NCBI GenBank assembly: GCA_017744515.1
Contig: JAGIBF010000026.1
Span: forward strand, 1 to 64,000
DNA from: Niastella sp.
GTDB taxonomy: Bacteria; Bacteroidota; Bacteroidia; Chitinophagales; Chitinophagaceae
DNA: 64,000 bases
Direction: 5' to 3'
Shown here: positions 8,989 through 17,962 of the stretch, piece by piece
How the letters are laid out: each line of letters begins with the position of its first letter
Position numbering within the stretch: the first letter of the stretch is position 1
Notes under the pieces: generated by a model
Told to the model about the DNA's origin: nothing
Database searches by the model: none
The model's input: the letters and a program-made list of their open reading frames with translations, nothing else
Position numbers and translations under genes: made by a program

Positions 8989-9573
8989 TTAGTCATGTAC
9001 ACACTTATACCAGTTGCCAGGCCGCAGGTACCTGATACCTTTTCTCGTATAGAACCGGGTTAAGATCTGCCGGCCGGTAGCATCATTGATTTGAAAGTGT
9101 AAGTGAGGAAAAGCAGTATAACCAGTATTGCCCGAGGCGCCGATATGCTGCCCCTTTTGGACAGAGTCGCCCACTTTGACGAAAACACCATCCTTTTCGA
9201 GGTGCCAGTACTTGGCAACACTGCCATCGGAATGGCGGATGATGATATAATTGCCATCGGCAAGATTTTCTTCTTTCAGTCCACCCTTATCACTGTCGCC
9301 CCTTGCCTGAGTGACCACGCCATCACGTACAGCACAGATTTTACTTCCTTTCTTCATCTTGAAATCGAGCGACAACTCCTGCCGGTGACTCATCTTGCTG
9401 TTGGAAGCCTGTATCAACAGAAAGCTTTTCTTCTCCGCATAAGGCAGCCAGTAAACATAACTGGTGTCATCCTTCCTTCGGCCTGTTTTCAGGTCCATCA
9501 CTTCACTATCCGATAACTGACTGAAACCGGAAAAGGAAAGAAGTATCAAGGTAAGTGCAAGGGTTGCTTTCAT
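8989..9573 (-). CDS. M23 family metallopeptidase, exported
   Basis: A 194-residue LytM/M23-type peptidase with a signal peptide (MKATLALTLILLSFSGFSQ). Zinc ligands are readable as His and Asp in SHRQELSLDF (about residues 61-70) and in HLHF (about 161-164). The spacing from His to Asp is longer than in classic HxxxD but fits a Bacteroidota subgroup. GDSVQKGQHIGASGNTG precedes the last motif, as usual. Such enzymes cut peptidoglycan cross-bridges or act as cell-wall regulators. The open frame extends far upstream to 9888, but that stretch is antisense to the polyprenyl synthetase, so the start is set at 9573. Confidence 0.87.
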   Translation of the reverse strand: MKATLALTLILLSFSGFSQLSDSEVMDLKTGRRKDDTSYVYWLPYAEKKSFLLIQASNSKMSHRQELSLDFKMKKGSKICAVRDGVVTQARGDSDKGGLKEENLADGNYIIIRHSDGSVAKYWHLEKDGVFVKVGDSVQKGQHIGASGNTGYTAFPHLHFQINDATGRQILTRFYTRKGIRYLRPGNWYKCVHD

Positions 9574-9637
9574 GCGAGGGGTTTGGATATGAATATAACC
9601 AATTTTCAGCCTATCTTGCAACCCATACCTCACCACC

Positions 9638-10603
9638 ATGCAGTCATTTGAAGCACTATCCAAAGAGTTCACACAAAAGTTCAGCAGCAGGCATTTCCCG
9701 GAACAGCCCGCATCCTTATACGACCCCAACGAGTACTTCCTGAGTCTCGGTGGAAAAAGAGTGCGGCCGATCCTTTGCCTGATGGGCAATGAACTGTTTG
9801 ATGAGATTGTGCCCGATGCATGGCATGTGGCCACTGCCATCGAGCTCTTCCACAACTTTACGCTCATACACGACGACATTATGGACAAGGCCCCCCTGCG
9901 GAGGAATATGCCTACAGTCCATGAGAAATACGGTGAATCAACTGCCCTGCTGGCAGGCGATGTGATGCTGGTGGTAGCCTATGATCACCTCAACAAAGTA
10001 AAGTCGGAGCACCAGCGGAAAATAGTGAGCCTGTTCAATAAAACGGCTAAAGAAGTATGCGAAGGCCAGCAGTTGGATATGGACTTTGAAAAACAGGAAG
10101 TAGTACACCTCGATGAATACATCCGCATGATAGAGCTCAAAACCTCCGTTTTACTGGCCGCCAGCTTGCAACTGGGTGCTATCCTCGGTGGCGCTTCCAG
10201 GGGCAATCAGGACGATCTGTACGCGTTTGGACGCGAACTGGGCATCGCCTTCCAGGTACAGGACGACTATCTCGACGCATTTGGCGATCCTGCCAAGTTC
10301 GGCAAGCAGGTAGGGGGCGATATCATGTCCAATAAAAAGACCTTCCTTGTTATCAAAGCCCTCGAATCATGCACACCCGTACAGATAAAAGAGCTTAAGC
10401 GACTGATGCAGGAAAATCCTGCAGATAAAGTAGACCGCGTGCTCCAGATCTTCCGCGATGGGGGAGTAGACAAATGGGCTTTCGACCTCAAAGAAAAATA
10501 CATTACCAGCGCTTTTCAGCATCTGGACAATATCACCATTATATCCGGTCGCAAAGACCCCTTGATACAGCTGGCCCACTTCCTCGTTCAGCGCGAGTAT
10601 TGA
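9638..10603 (+). CDS. Polyprenyl synthetase (trans-isoprenyl diphosphate synthase)
   Basis: A 321-residue all-helical prenyltransferase that extends allylic diphosphates with isopentenyl diphosphate. GGKRVRP is at residues 38-44, the first aspartate-rich motif DDIMD at 79-83 and the second DDYLD at 209-213, all intact. The first motif is the short DDxxD type without large-residue hints that would fix chain length, so the product (C15, C20 or longer, for menaquinone or other isoprenoids) is open. The start ATG at 9638 follows TATCTTG, a near match to the local promoter element. It is divergent from the M23 gene. Confidence 0.93.
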   Translation: MQSFEALSKEFTQKFSSRHFPEQPASLYDPNEYFLSLGGKRVRPILCLMGNELFDEIVPDAWHVATAIELFHNFTLIHDDIMDKAPLRRNMPTVHEKYGESTALLAGDVMLVVAYDHLNKVKSEHQRKIVSLFNKTAKEVCEGQQLDMDFEKQEVVHLDEYIRMIELKTSVLLAASLQLGAILGGASRGNQDDLYAFGRELGIAFQVQDDYLDAFGDPAKFGKQVGGDIMSNKKTFLVIKALESCTPVQIKELKRLMQENPADKVDRVLQIFRDGGVDKWAFDLKEKYITSAFQHLDNITIISGRKDPLIQLAHFLVQREY

Positions 10604-10610
10604 TCCCTTT

Positions 10611-10652
10611 TACCTTTTCAACCCCTCAACTTTTCAACCTGTCAACCCCACC
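10611..10652. repeat. Degenerate CTTTTCAACC tandem repeat
   Basis: Four imperfect 10-base units (variants of CTTTTCAACC and CTCAACTTTT) follow the polyprenyl synthetase stop. Pyrimidine-rich runs of this kind are seen between genes of related bacteria. No hairpin is formed. Confidence 0.45.
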
Positions 10653-10698
10653 TTTGCCATTTTTTCCCTAATTTCCACCCCTTAAACCCAACACCAGC

Positions 10699-12324
10699 AT
10701 GGCAAACTCGTTGTTCCGGAAAAAATCACTTGAAGCGCTAACGAAAGATTATAATGAGGGAGTGGGCGATGGGCATAGTACTGGCCTCAAAAGAACATTA
10801 CGGGTAAAAGACCTTACAGCCATGGGCATCGCGGCTGTTATAGGTGCTGGTATTTTCTCTACCATAGGAAAAGCTTCATTTGATGGTGGACCTGGAGTTA
10901 TCGCCTTGTTTGTGATCACTGCCATTACCTGCGGATTTTCTGCGCTGTGCTATGCAGAGTTTGCAAGCCGCATTCCGGTATCTGGCAGTGCCTATACTTA
11001 TGCCTACGTTTCCTTTGGCGAAATGGTGGCTTGGATCATAGGCTGGTCACTCATCTTGGAATATGCTATTGGCAACATTGCAGTAGCTATTAGCTGGAGC
11101 GGCTATTTCAATAACCTGCTTACAGGCATCGGAGTGCATTTGCCCACCTGGCTCGTCAATAACTACGACAGTGCTTCACCTGAAGTGTTGGCAGCAGCGC
11201 CTCATATAGGGAACATTCCAATTATCATGAACCTGCCTGCCTTTCTCATTGTGGTATTGATAACCTGGATTGTGTATATGGGCATTCAGGAAAGTAAGCG
11301 TACAACCAATTACATGGTCGTTTTGAAAATAGCAGTGATCATCTTTGTAATAGTGGCCGGATTCTTTTATGTGCAACCGTCAAACTGGAATCCTTTCTTT
11401 CCAAATGGATTTGATGGTGTATTGAAAGGCGTATCGGCTGTTTTCTTTGCATATATTGGATTTGATGCGGTATCAACCACAGCAGAAGAATGCCGCAATC
11501 CGCAACAGGACCTGCCCAAAGGCATGATCTATTCTCTGCTTATCTGTACCGGTCTATACATACTCATTGCCTTGGTGCTGACAGGCATGGTTTCCTATAC
11601 GGAATTAAATGTTGATGATCCCCTTGCAGCAGTTTTCATGAAAATAGGGCTGCCCAAAGTAAGCTACGTAATTTCCGTGAGTGCAGTCATTGCTACAGCC
11701 AGTGTATTACTCGTATTTCAGATGGGACAACCGCGTATCTGGATGAGCATGAGTCGAGATGGCCTCCTTCCTAAGCGCTTTAGCAAGATTCATCCAAAAT
11801 TTAAAACGCCCTCCTTCGCTACTATTTTGACAGGTTTTCTGGTAGGTATACCTGCTTTATTCCTGAACCTTACTATTGTAACCGATCTTACCAGTATCGG
11901 TACTCTTTTTGCTTTTATTTTAGTGTGCGGAGGCGTATTGACACTTCCGAAAGACGATTTGGCTACCAATAAACGCTTTAAACTGCCTTATATCAATGGA
12001 CAATGGATCGTGCCTGTGCTGGTCATTGCCATCTTTGCAATCTTTTGGCAGGCCATTGCCGACCGGTTCGATTTTTCTAAAGGATTCGAGTACTGGAAAC
12101 ATTACATACCCTTCTATCTGTTTCTGGTCGTGGCGGTTGTATTAGCCATTAGGAGCTTTATCTTTAAGCTTTCGTTTATACCCGTAATGGGCATGTTAAG
12201 CTGCTTTTACCTTATGACAGAGATTGGGGTAAAGAACTGGATAGTATTCTCCATCTGGATGGTCATCGGTCTGGTGATCTACTTTGCCTACGGTTACCGC
12301 AAAAGCAAATTAGCTCAGCGCTAA
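10699..12324 (+). CDS. APC family amino acid permease
   Basis: A 541-residue inner-membrane transporter of the amino acid-polyamine-organocation superfamily, close to the cationic amino acid transporter (CAT/YfnA-like) group. About a dozen or more hydrophobic helices are visible. The unwound TM1 motif GIAAVIGAGIFSTIG is at about residues 43-57. The consensus block FFAYIGFDAVSTTAEECRNP lies at about 248-267. The cytosolic N-terminus carries an RKKSLEAL segment, also frequent in this group. Substrate is likely one or more amino acids; which one cannot be read. It is followed three bases later by the HD-type hydrolase, so the two are co-transcribed. Confidence 0.92.
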   Translation: MANSLFRKKSLEALTKDYNEGVGDGHSTGLKRTLRVKDLTAMGIAAVIGAGIFSTIGKASFDGGPGVIALFVITAITCGFSALCYAEFASRIPVSGSAYTYAYVSFGEMVAWIIGWSLILEYAIGNIAVAISWSGYFNNLLTGIGVHLPTWLVNNYDSASPEVLAAAPHIGNIPIIMNLPAFLIVVLITWIVYMGIQESKRTTNYMVVLKIAVIIFVIVAGFFYVQPSNWNPFFPNGFDGVLKGVSAVFFAYIGFDAVSTTAEECRNPQQDLPKGMIYSLLICTGLYILIALVLTGMVSYTELNVDDPLAAVFMKIGLPKVSYVISVSAVIATASVLLVFQMGQPRIWMSMSRDGLLPKRFSKIHPKFKTPSFATILTGFLVGIPALFLNLTIVTDLTSIGTLFAFILVCGGVLTLPKDDLATNKRFKLPYINGQWIVPVLVIAIFAIFWQAIADRFDFSKGFEYWKHYIPFYLFLVVAVVLAIRSFIFKLSFIPVMGMLSCFYLMTEIGVKNWIVFSIWMVIGLVIYFAYGYRKSKLAQR

Positions 12325-12327
12325 AAC

Positions 12328-12966
12328 ATGCTTCCTGATCTGAAGCAGATATGGTTCACCTTGTGTAGCAAGTATACCAGCAATGCTGAGTTGACGGAAA
12401 CATTGTACAAAGAACTTTACCGGAAGTACACGGGTTCCGGCCGGCACTACCACAACCTGCAGCACATTCGTGAGCTGATTGGCCTGGCGGAGCAGTATGA
12501 GCAATACCTGCACGACAAAGACGGGGTTCAATTTTCTATCTTTTACCACGACATCATATACAATGTCCTCCGTAAAGACAACGAACAGCGAAGCGCGGTA
12601 CGTGCGGTAAAGCGCCTGACGGAGTTAGGGGTACCTGCGAGCAGGGTGGAAGCCGTCGGCCTGTTTATTGAGGCCACCAAGACCCATCAGGTGCCCGAAA
12701 CCGCGCCCGGCAAAACCGACCTGACCTTGTTCCTCGATTTCGATATGGCCATCCTGGCAGCACCCTGGGAGGCCTACAGTACGTATACCGGCCAGGTTCG
12801 CCGGGAATACCGCATATACCCCGACAGGCTTTATAAGCCCGGCAGAAAGGCTTTTTTGCAGCAAACCCTGCAAACCACCCACATCTTCCACACAGCCGTC
12901 TTCCGTGAACAATACGAGGCCCGGGCCCGCGCAAATATGGAAAAAGAACTGCAAGCGTATATCTAA
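12328..12966 (+). CDS. Predicted metal-dependent HD superfamily phosphohydrolase
   Basis: A 212-residue soluble protein of the COG4339 type. The family motifs RHYHNLQHI (about residues 36-44) and FYHDIIYN (about 72-79) supply His/Asp metal ligands, followed by DNEQRSA as in homologues. The substrate is not established for the family; nucleotides are assumed. The start is ATG 12328, three bases after the permease stop, which indicates a two-gene unit although a functional link is not evident. Confidence 0.85.
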   Translation: MLPDLKQIWFTLCSKYTSNAELTETLYKELYRKYTGSGRHYHNLQHIRELIGLAEQYEQYLHDKDGVQFSIFYHDIIYNVLRKDNEQRSAVRAVKRLTELGVPASRVEAVGLFIEATKTHQVPETAPGKTDLTLFLDFDMAILAAPWEAYSTYTGQVRREYRIYPDRLYKPGRKAFLQQTLQTTHIFHTAVFREQYEARARANMEKELQAYI

Positions 12967-13024
12967 ACTCCCACTCGCTCGCCTCTGGCTACGCCCTATT
13001 CATTCCCATTTCAGCGAATTATAA

Positions 13025-13032
13025 TAATTTTG
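13025..13032 (+). promoter_or_regulatory. TAnnTTTG promoter element five bases before the Smr gene
   Basis: TAATTTTG is an exact match to the Bacteroidota -7 consensus. It ends only four bases before the ATG at 13037, so the transcript would be leaderless or nearly so if transcription starts at the usual distance. Confidence 0.6.
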
Positions 13033-13036
13033 CACC

Positions 13037-14059
13037 ATGAAATTTCAGATAGGCGATAAGGTGGTGGTGCTCCACTCGAATGACGACGGGGAAGTAGTGG
13101 ATATAATCAACGACAAGATGGTAATGGTCGATGTGCGCGGCGTGAAATTCCCGGCCTACACAGATCAGTTGGATTTCCCCTATTTCAAACAGTTTACACA
13201 GAAGAAGATTGTTCCGGATAACAAGCCCAAAAAGAAATACATCGACGATCTCCCACGCGAGAAAAAGATCGTCAAGGACAAAGTAGTAGATGGCGTATGG
13301 CTCACCTTTATACCGGTGATGGTACCTGATGAGTTTGGCGATGATGTGGTGGAAGAATTGAAAGTACGCCTTATCAACAGAACACATACGGGGTACAAGT
13401 TCATTTATAAGCTCAACTACCAGGGTGAGACATCCTTTGAACTGCCCAATCAGATACATCCCTTCGAAGACTTCTACCTGCATGATGTGCCATTCGAAAA
13501 CCTCAACGACAGCCCCACATTCTCTTTTGAGTTCTCACTGATGACACCCGATAAGAACAAGGCAGAATATTACGAGGCATCCCTGAAGCTGAAGCCTAAG
13601 CAGGTCTTTACACGAATAGAAGAGCTGAAACGAAAAGGAGAAGCTACCTTTTCTTATAAGCTATTCGACACTTACCCACCACGGGTGGAAGAGCCGACCA
13701 TCGATGTAAGCATTTTGGGCAACAAAGGATTTAAAGTGTATGATGCTTCACAGGCACGTCAGAACCTGGAGCCTGCCAAAAATGAAATAGACCTTCACAT
13801 CGAAAAGCTCACACCCGATCCGGATGCGTTGGACAACCTGGAAAAGCTCGACCTGCAGCTCCGTACCTTCGAGAAGTACCTCGACCTTGCGATACTGCAC
13901 CATAAACCCGCCTTCATCGCCATCCATGGCGTAGGCAGCGGCAAGTTGCGCGACGAGATCCACGAAATCCTGAAATACAAGAAAGGAGTAAAGAGCTTCT
14001 TCAACAAATACCACCCGGCCTACGGCTATGGCGCCACCGAGATCTATTTCCAGTACTAA
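13037..14059 (+). CDS. DUF2027 and Smr domain protein (MutS2-like C-terminus)
   Basis: A 340-residue cytosolic protein. The N-terminal 60 residues (FQIGDKVVVLHSNDDGEVVDI) form the SH3-like DUF2027 start, the middle is a beta-rich domain, and the last 85 residues are an Smr domain with EIDLHIEKL and the HGVGSGKLRDEI loop (about residues 296-307). Smr domains bind or nick branched DNA or RNA. Here the domain is not fused to MutS ATPase parts, and this DUF2027-Smr layout is usual in Bacteroidota. The role is probably nucleic-acid processing or ribosome rescue; neither can be decided from sequence. Confidence 0.88.
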   Translation: MKFQIGDKVVVLHSNDDGEVVDIINDKMVMVDVRGVKFPAYTDQLDFPYFKQFTQKKIVPDNKPKKKYIDDLPREKKIVKDKVVDGVWLTFIPVMVPDEFGDDVVEELKVRLINRTHTGYKFIYKLNYQGETSFELPNQIHPFEDFYLHDVPFENLNDSPTFSFEFSLMTPDKNKAEYYEASLKLKPKQVFTRIEELKRKGEATFSYKLFDTYPPRVEEPTIDVSILGNKGFKVYDASQARQNLEPAKNEIDLHIEKLTPDPDALDNLEKLDLQLRTFEKYLDLAILHHKPAFIAIHGVGSGKLRDEIHEILKYKKGVKSFFNKYHPAYGYGATEIYFQY

Positions 14060-14402
14060 GCGGTATTGAAAGGGTGCTAAAGGCTACGGGAGTGGTAGTT
14101 TACTGGTAAGGGAGTTGCCTGAACATGTACTGGGGCCTCTATCGATATGCTCAGGGACCGTACTTGCGAGTAGTACAGGATGCAGAGCAGTCGCAGTATA
14201 TACGTTGAGGGGTTGGTATGGATATTAGTGCTATTATACTGCAATAAGGCTCCAATATACCCCTCTGTATGTACTCTATAGTTCCTCTGTATATTCTCTG
14301 TAGGTTCTCTGTAGCTATAGTCGTATTTTTATATTTTTAATGTGTTTATGGCGGTGCTACAGTAATGAAGCGTAAAAAAGCATACTGCTGCCTTCAAAAT
14401 AG
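14060..14402. other. Gene-free interval before rnpB with short tandem repeats
   Basis: About 340 bases without a credible reading frame. The main structure is a cluster of CTCTGTA repeats (14,262-14,317: CCTCTGTATGTACTC, CCTCTGTATATTCTC, TGTAGGTTCTCTGTAG). No terminator was recognised for the Smr gene here. Confidence 0.6.
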
Positions 14403-14410
14403 TATTTTTG
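14403..14410 (+). promoter_or_regulatory. -7 promoter element of rnpB
   Basis: TATTTTTG fits TAnnTTTG exactly and ends four bases before the first base of the RNase P RNA P1 helix, the expected distance for transcription start. Confidence 0.65.
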
Positions 14411-14414
14411 CAGT

Positions 14415-14816
14415 AACTACAAACCGGGTTATCGCTTCCTGGTCTTGATTGGGAGGAGGAAAGTCCGGACAGCATAGAGCAATGTACCGGTGAAGAGCCG
14501 GGTCCTGGTAAAACGGGAACAGACAGTGCCACAGAAAATAACTACCGCCATGATTCGTGTATCACGAACCATAGTGGCAAAGGTGAAAACGTAGGGTAAG
14601 AGCCTACGGTGCTGTACAGTAATGTATGGCAGGGGTAAACCTTACATGCTGAAATGCCATGTATACCAACGGCGGAGGGCTGCTCGTCCGATTATCGCAA
14701 GATGACCGTTGGGTGGGTAGGCAGCAAGAGCCTGTCAGTAATGCCAGGCCCAGATAAATGATAACCGTATCTGTCTAACGACGGGTAAACAGAATCCGGC
14801 TTACAGGTTTGTAGTT
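14415..14816 (+). ncRNA. rnpB: RNase P RNA, bacterial class A
   Basis: The catalytic RNA of ribonuclease P, which trims the 5' leader of tRNA precursors. The 5' end AACTACAAACC pairs with GGTTTGTAGTT at the 3' end to form helix P1. GAGGAAAGTCCGGAC (about 14,455-14,469) is the universal 5' P4 region. ACAGAAAATAACTACCGCC (about 14,531) and GGTGAAAACGTAGGG follow. The 3' universal block AGAATCCGGCTTACAG is near 14,790. About 402 nt is normal for a type A RNA. Ends are set by P1 pairing and so may be off by a few bases. Confidence 0.97.
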
Positions 14817-14877
14817 ATTTATAAAGTCTGAAAGTCCGCAAGTAGTTTTCCTGGAGCTATTTTCGGACTTTCGGTCT

Positions 14878-15801
14878 TTACTGACTTCCGGACTGGGCTA
14901 AACCTCCAAGCAGTTCCATCAGCCACGCAATGCCGAGGTGTACGATCAGGCCACCCCAGATATTCCGGGTATGATATACCACTACACCCAGAATGGCCCC
15001 TCCAAAATAAGAAGTGATACATTCAAACAGCGGCTTCCCAAAATGGATAGCACAATAAAATGCGGCCATGGGTAAGATGGCATCCTTGCCTGCATACCGC
15101 AAAAAGGCCAGTATCATGAAACCGCGAAAGAAGAATTCGATGGTGAGAAAGTCGATGCCATAAGCAAGCTCATACAACAGCTTCCACGGCCAGGAAGGAG
15201 TGGCATAATCATCAATAAAAGCAACCCGCTGTACCTTGGGATAAGTATGTTGAAAATCTGCCTGCGTGGCAGCAAATACCAGGAGAGGCACCATGAATAG
15301 CAACAACAGGAAATAAGGCTTCACGTCAAAACCCCGCCGCTGCGTCCCTGCTACGGGCCCTTCATACTTGCCAAGCCGCCATACCAGCAACACCAGCAAC
15401 CAGGCCAGTAGGCATTTCAGCGGCCAGTTGAGTGTCAGGTATCCATACCTGTTCCAGGGCTCCTCCAGGCCAGCCGTGAGCCAGCGGGCAATATCATCGG
15501 CCGAAACCTTGATGGCAAAGATCATAGGACAGGCAATCAGCAGCACATAAAAGAAACGGGGAGGATAACTTACATTGCTCACGAGCAGGAACTGTAGCAA
15601 CCAGGCGCTGCCATATACAAACAGGAAGAAGCAAAAGTATCCAGCCAGCCGGTCGAAGGTATCCATCGCCATCAGGTGTCGTTCAATACCGGTAGAGTAA
15701 TTGATATAAATGAGCACAGCCATCAGTAAGCTTACCGATGTCAGCACTTTCATATTGAGCCCACGAATGTATTCCCGTAAATACCCGAGGATAAGTTTCA
15801 T
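14878..15801 (-). CDS. CPBP family intramembrane glutamic endopeptidase (Abi/Rce1-like)
   Basis: A 307-residue integral membrane protein with about eight hydrophobic helices. The C-terminal half carries the CPBP layout: TIEFFFRGF (about residue 221-229), FYCAIHFGKP (about 248) and YHTRNIWGGLIVHLGIAW (about 271-288). The first family motif is normally EExxxR; only the second Glu is present here, the first being Ile. Activity may therefore be altered, or the protein may belong to a divergent branch. Family members cut membrane-anchored peptides or prenylated tails, or act in bacteriocin immunity. It is convergent with rnpB and 164 bases from plsX. Confidence 0.8.
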   Translation of the reverse strand: MKLILGYLREYIRGLNMKVLTSVSLLMAVLIYINYSTGIERHLMAMDTFDRLAGYFCFFLFVYGSAWLLQFLLVSNVSYPPRFFYVLLIACPMIFAIKVSADDIARWLTAGLEEPWNRYGYLTLNWPLKCLLAWLLVLLVWRLGKYEGPVAGTQRRGFDVKPYFLLLLFMVPLLVFAATQADFQHTYPKVQRVAFIDDYATPSWPWKLLYELAYGIDFLTIEFFFRGFMILAFLRYAGKDAILPMAAFYCAIHFGKPLFECITSYFGGAILGVVVYHTRNIWGGLIVHLGIAWLMELLGGLAQSGSQ

Positions 15802-15812
15802 GAAGAAAGCTG

Positions 15813-15964
15813 TTTCGTGTTACGGGTTTGAGGTTCCGCGTTACGGATTGGGAGTTTTGCGTTACTACGTAACTGTATAAAGGTAGATGGAAAGCAAACG
15901 TTGTAAAGGTGGATCAGGGAAATTGTACTTGAAGAACCCGAATTCCGAAATGCTAAACCCGGAA
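15813..15964. repeat. GCGTTACGG and ACCCGGAATTC-like intergenic repeats
   Basis: Three related copies of the GTTACGG/GCGTTAC type lie at 15,817-15,870. At 15,932-15,964 the sequence GAACCCGAATTCCGAAA is followed by AAACCCGGAATC. The complement of this second part resembles the sequence after prfB at 35,984-36,012, so it is a dispersed repeat with at least two copies in the window. Confidence 0.5.
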
Positions 15965-16906
15965 TCAAGCGGTGAAGCTGTCCTTCATCTTGCTCATCAG
16001 GTCGGATTCGATCATCTTTTGCGCTACCTTGATCATGTTGGAAAACGCTTTTGCATGCGAGATGCCATGACCAATGATCACCGGCTTGGCCACACCCAGC
16101 ACAGGCGTGCCGCCGTACAGCTCAAAGTTGAACAGATCGAAATATTCGTGCCTGATGTCTTTACGGTGAGTAATGTCGTAGATCGATTCAGCCATCTTCA
16201 GGATCACATTACCGGTAAAGCCTTCACACACCATCACATCGGCTTTATCTTCCAGTACGTCCCGGCCTTCGATATTGCCGGTAAAATTGATCTGGGTATT
16301 GGCTTTCAGCAGGGGATAGGTATTCTGAGCAAGGATATTGCCCTTGCCTTCTTCTTCACCAATATTCAGCAGCGCTACCCGGGGATTGGAGATGCCAAGG
16401 ATATGCTGTGCATACAGGGAACCGAGGATGGCAAACTGGTTCAGGTGTTCGGGCTTGCAGTCGGCATTTAAGCCAACGTCGAGCAATAAACCTGTTTTAC
16501 CGTTCTCTTTGGGGATGATGGTAGAAATGGTGGGGCGCTGAACACCTTCTATAGCTTTGATGCTATACATGGCGCCTACCAGCATGGCTCCGGTATTACC
16601 TGCGCTGATAAACGCTTCCGTTTTGCCCGATGCCAGCAGGTGAAACCCGATGGCAATAGAAGATTGTTGCTTTTCCTTCAGCGCTTTGGTGGGGTGTTCG
16701 TGCATGTCGATAACCTGTGGCGCATGCACTACTTTCACCCGGTCTGCAGGAATATTATATTCCTGCAGCAAAGGATTCAGCTGTGCTTCGTCACCGGTTA
16801 GAAACAATATTGCCGGACTATCAGTTTCCGACAAATATAGCTGGATACCTTTCACCGCTTCCAGCGGTGCAAAATCTCCACCCATCATATCTAAACCAAT
16901 TATCAT
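15965..16906 (-). CDS. plsX: Phosphate acyltransferase PlsX
   Basis: A 313-residue PlsX, the peripheral membrane enzyme that makes acyl-phosphate from acyl-ACP and phosphate, the first step of phosphatidic acid synthesis in the PlsX/PlsY route. The N-terminus IIGLDMMGGDFAP, the middle NTGAMLVGA and the VCEGFTGNV segment (about 235) are family hallmarks. It is the third gene of a minus-strand run DUF177-rpmF-plsX, a linkage conserved across bacteria. No other lipid gene is in that run here. The assignment is secure. Confidence 0.95.
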   Translation of the reverse strand: MIIGLDMMGGDFAPLEAVKGIQLYLSETDSPAILFLTGDEAQLNPLLQEYNIPADRVKVVHAPQVIDMHEHPTKALKEKQQSSIAIGFHLLASGKTEAFISAGNTGAMLVGAMYSIKAIEGVQRPTISTIIPKENGKTGLLLDVGLNADCKPEHLNQFAILGSLYAQHILGISNPRVALLNIGEEEGKGNILAQNTYPLLKANTQINFTGNIEGRDVLEDKADVMVCEGFTGNVILKMAESIYDITHRKDIRHEYFDLFNFELYGGTPVLGVAKPVIIGHGISHAKAFSNMIKVAQKMIESDLMSKMKDSFTA

Positions 16907-16935
16907 CCGGCAGGTAAGATTTGTACTAAAAAGGA

Positions 16936-17127
16936 TTACTTAATGGGAGAGTTTTCTACTACCACTTTACCTTTATAATACAATTTACCCTCGCTTGTGT
17001 GAGCGCGGTGACGCACGTGGATCTCACCAGTAGTGCTGTCTTTGCTCAATGTAACCTTCTCAGCTTTGTAGTGAGTTCTTCTCTTCGCACCCCTTTGTTG
17101 GGAATGTCTGCGTTTGGGATTTGGCAT
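16936..17127 (-). CDS. rpmF: 50S ribosomal protein L32
   Basis: A 63-residue basic protein starting MPNPKRRHSQQRGAKRRTH, the L32 signature, with the conserved HRAHTSEGKLYYKGK region near residue 40. The zinc-binding cysteines of some L32 proteins are absent (a C-minus form). It sits between DUF177 and plsX with gaps of 29 bases on both sides, as in many genomes. Confidence 0.96.
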   Translation of the reverse strand: MPNPKRRHSQQRGAKRRTHYKAEKVTLSKDSTTGEIHVRHRAHTSEGKLYYKGKVVVENSPIK

Positions 17128-17156
17128 GACCTCAAAATTTATAAACTACTAAAAAA

Positions 17157-17708
17157 TCAATTGTCTCCTAAATCTTTGAACTTTTCCAATCCTTTCCATA
17201 AAGGATTTTTGGGAGCTTCATTGTGCTGATCGTCCATTTTCTTCAGCACCGCCAGCACTTCTTTATTACAGTGCGGGCCTCCCATTTCATCTTCACTGCA
17301 CATCCGCTGCATGGGAATACTCAGGTTGATGAATTCGAATATCCATTCCGATACACGTAAGTGGCTTTCGCCCCTGGATATATAATATACATCCGGATCT
17401 TCTTCCTGCTCATTCATCACTTCGGGGTCTTCCACCATCTTTACTACGATGTTGAAATCTTCCCACAATTGCAGCGGCAGGTTATTACCACAGCGGTCGC
17501 ACGTCACTTCCAGTTGTCCGCCTACTTCAAACTTCAGCAACATAAAACCGGCCTTCTTGTCCAGCGTCAGCTTTACCTGGGCTTTGCAGTTGCGGAAGTC
17601 CTGCTGTGGATAATCTACAAAGAACTTATCGTCGATAGTATACTCAAACTCATGAATCCCCGGCTTTAACCCTACGAATGCGATATCAAAATTCCTGCGG
17701 CTACTCAT
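17157..17708 (-). CDS. DUF177/YceD family protein
   Basis: A protein of about 183 residues of the YceD/DUF177 family, linked in many bacteria to rpmF and, in some, to 23S rRNA maturation. The CDRCGNNL motif at about residue 74 and later Cys-His residues (MCSEDEMGGPHCN) suggest a metal site. The start is uncertain: ATG codons occur at 17714 and 17708. I took the second because homologues begin MSSRR-like and a purine-rich AAAAGGG is well spaced before it. A TACCTTTG element lies upstream, so this is the first gene of the operon with rpmF and plsX. Confidence 0.87.
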   Translation of the reverse strand: MSSRRNFDIAFVGLKPGIHEFEYTIDDKFFVDYPQQDFRNCKAQVKLTLDKKAGFMLLKFEVGGQLEVTCDRCGNNLPLQLWEDFNIVVKMVEDPEVMNEQEEDPDVYYISRGESHLRVSEWIFEFINLSIPMQRMCSEDEMGGPHCNKEVLAVLKKMDDQHNEAPKNPLWKGLEKFKDLGDN

Positions 17709-17731
17709 GAGCATCCCTTTTAAAGAGTTTG

Positions 17732-17739
17732 CAAAGGTA
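17732..17739 (-). promoter_or_regulatory. Promoter element of the DUF177-rpmF-plsX operon
   Basis: On the minus strand the sequence reads TACCTTTG, an exact TAnnTTTG match, 17-23 bases before the two candidate start codons of the DUF177 gene. Confidence 0.6.
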
Positions 17740-17962
17740 GGGATAATCCACTAAAGATTAAGCCCTAAGAACAAAAAAGGCGTAAAATATTCCCACATTT
17801 GTTAGTAGGTTCATATCGGCCTGTAAATCAGGCCCAGAGGAATCTATTTCCCGTTTTCGATACACAATCTGGCGCGTTTTCCGCACCTTTGTAGTACATT
17901 AAGGAGGAACCGGACAACTAAATACCTGTTCCGTCAGTCAAAGTAAATTAAAAAAAGAACAG

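Noticed and set aside
15887-16471. Plus-strand frame of 194 codons
   Set aside because: Lies antisense to plsX, which is certain; a shadow frame.
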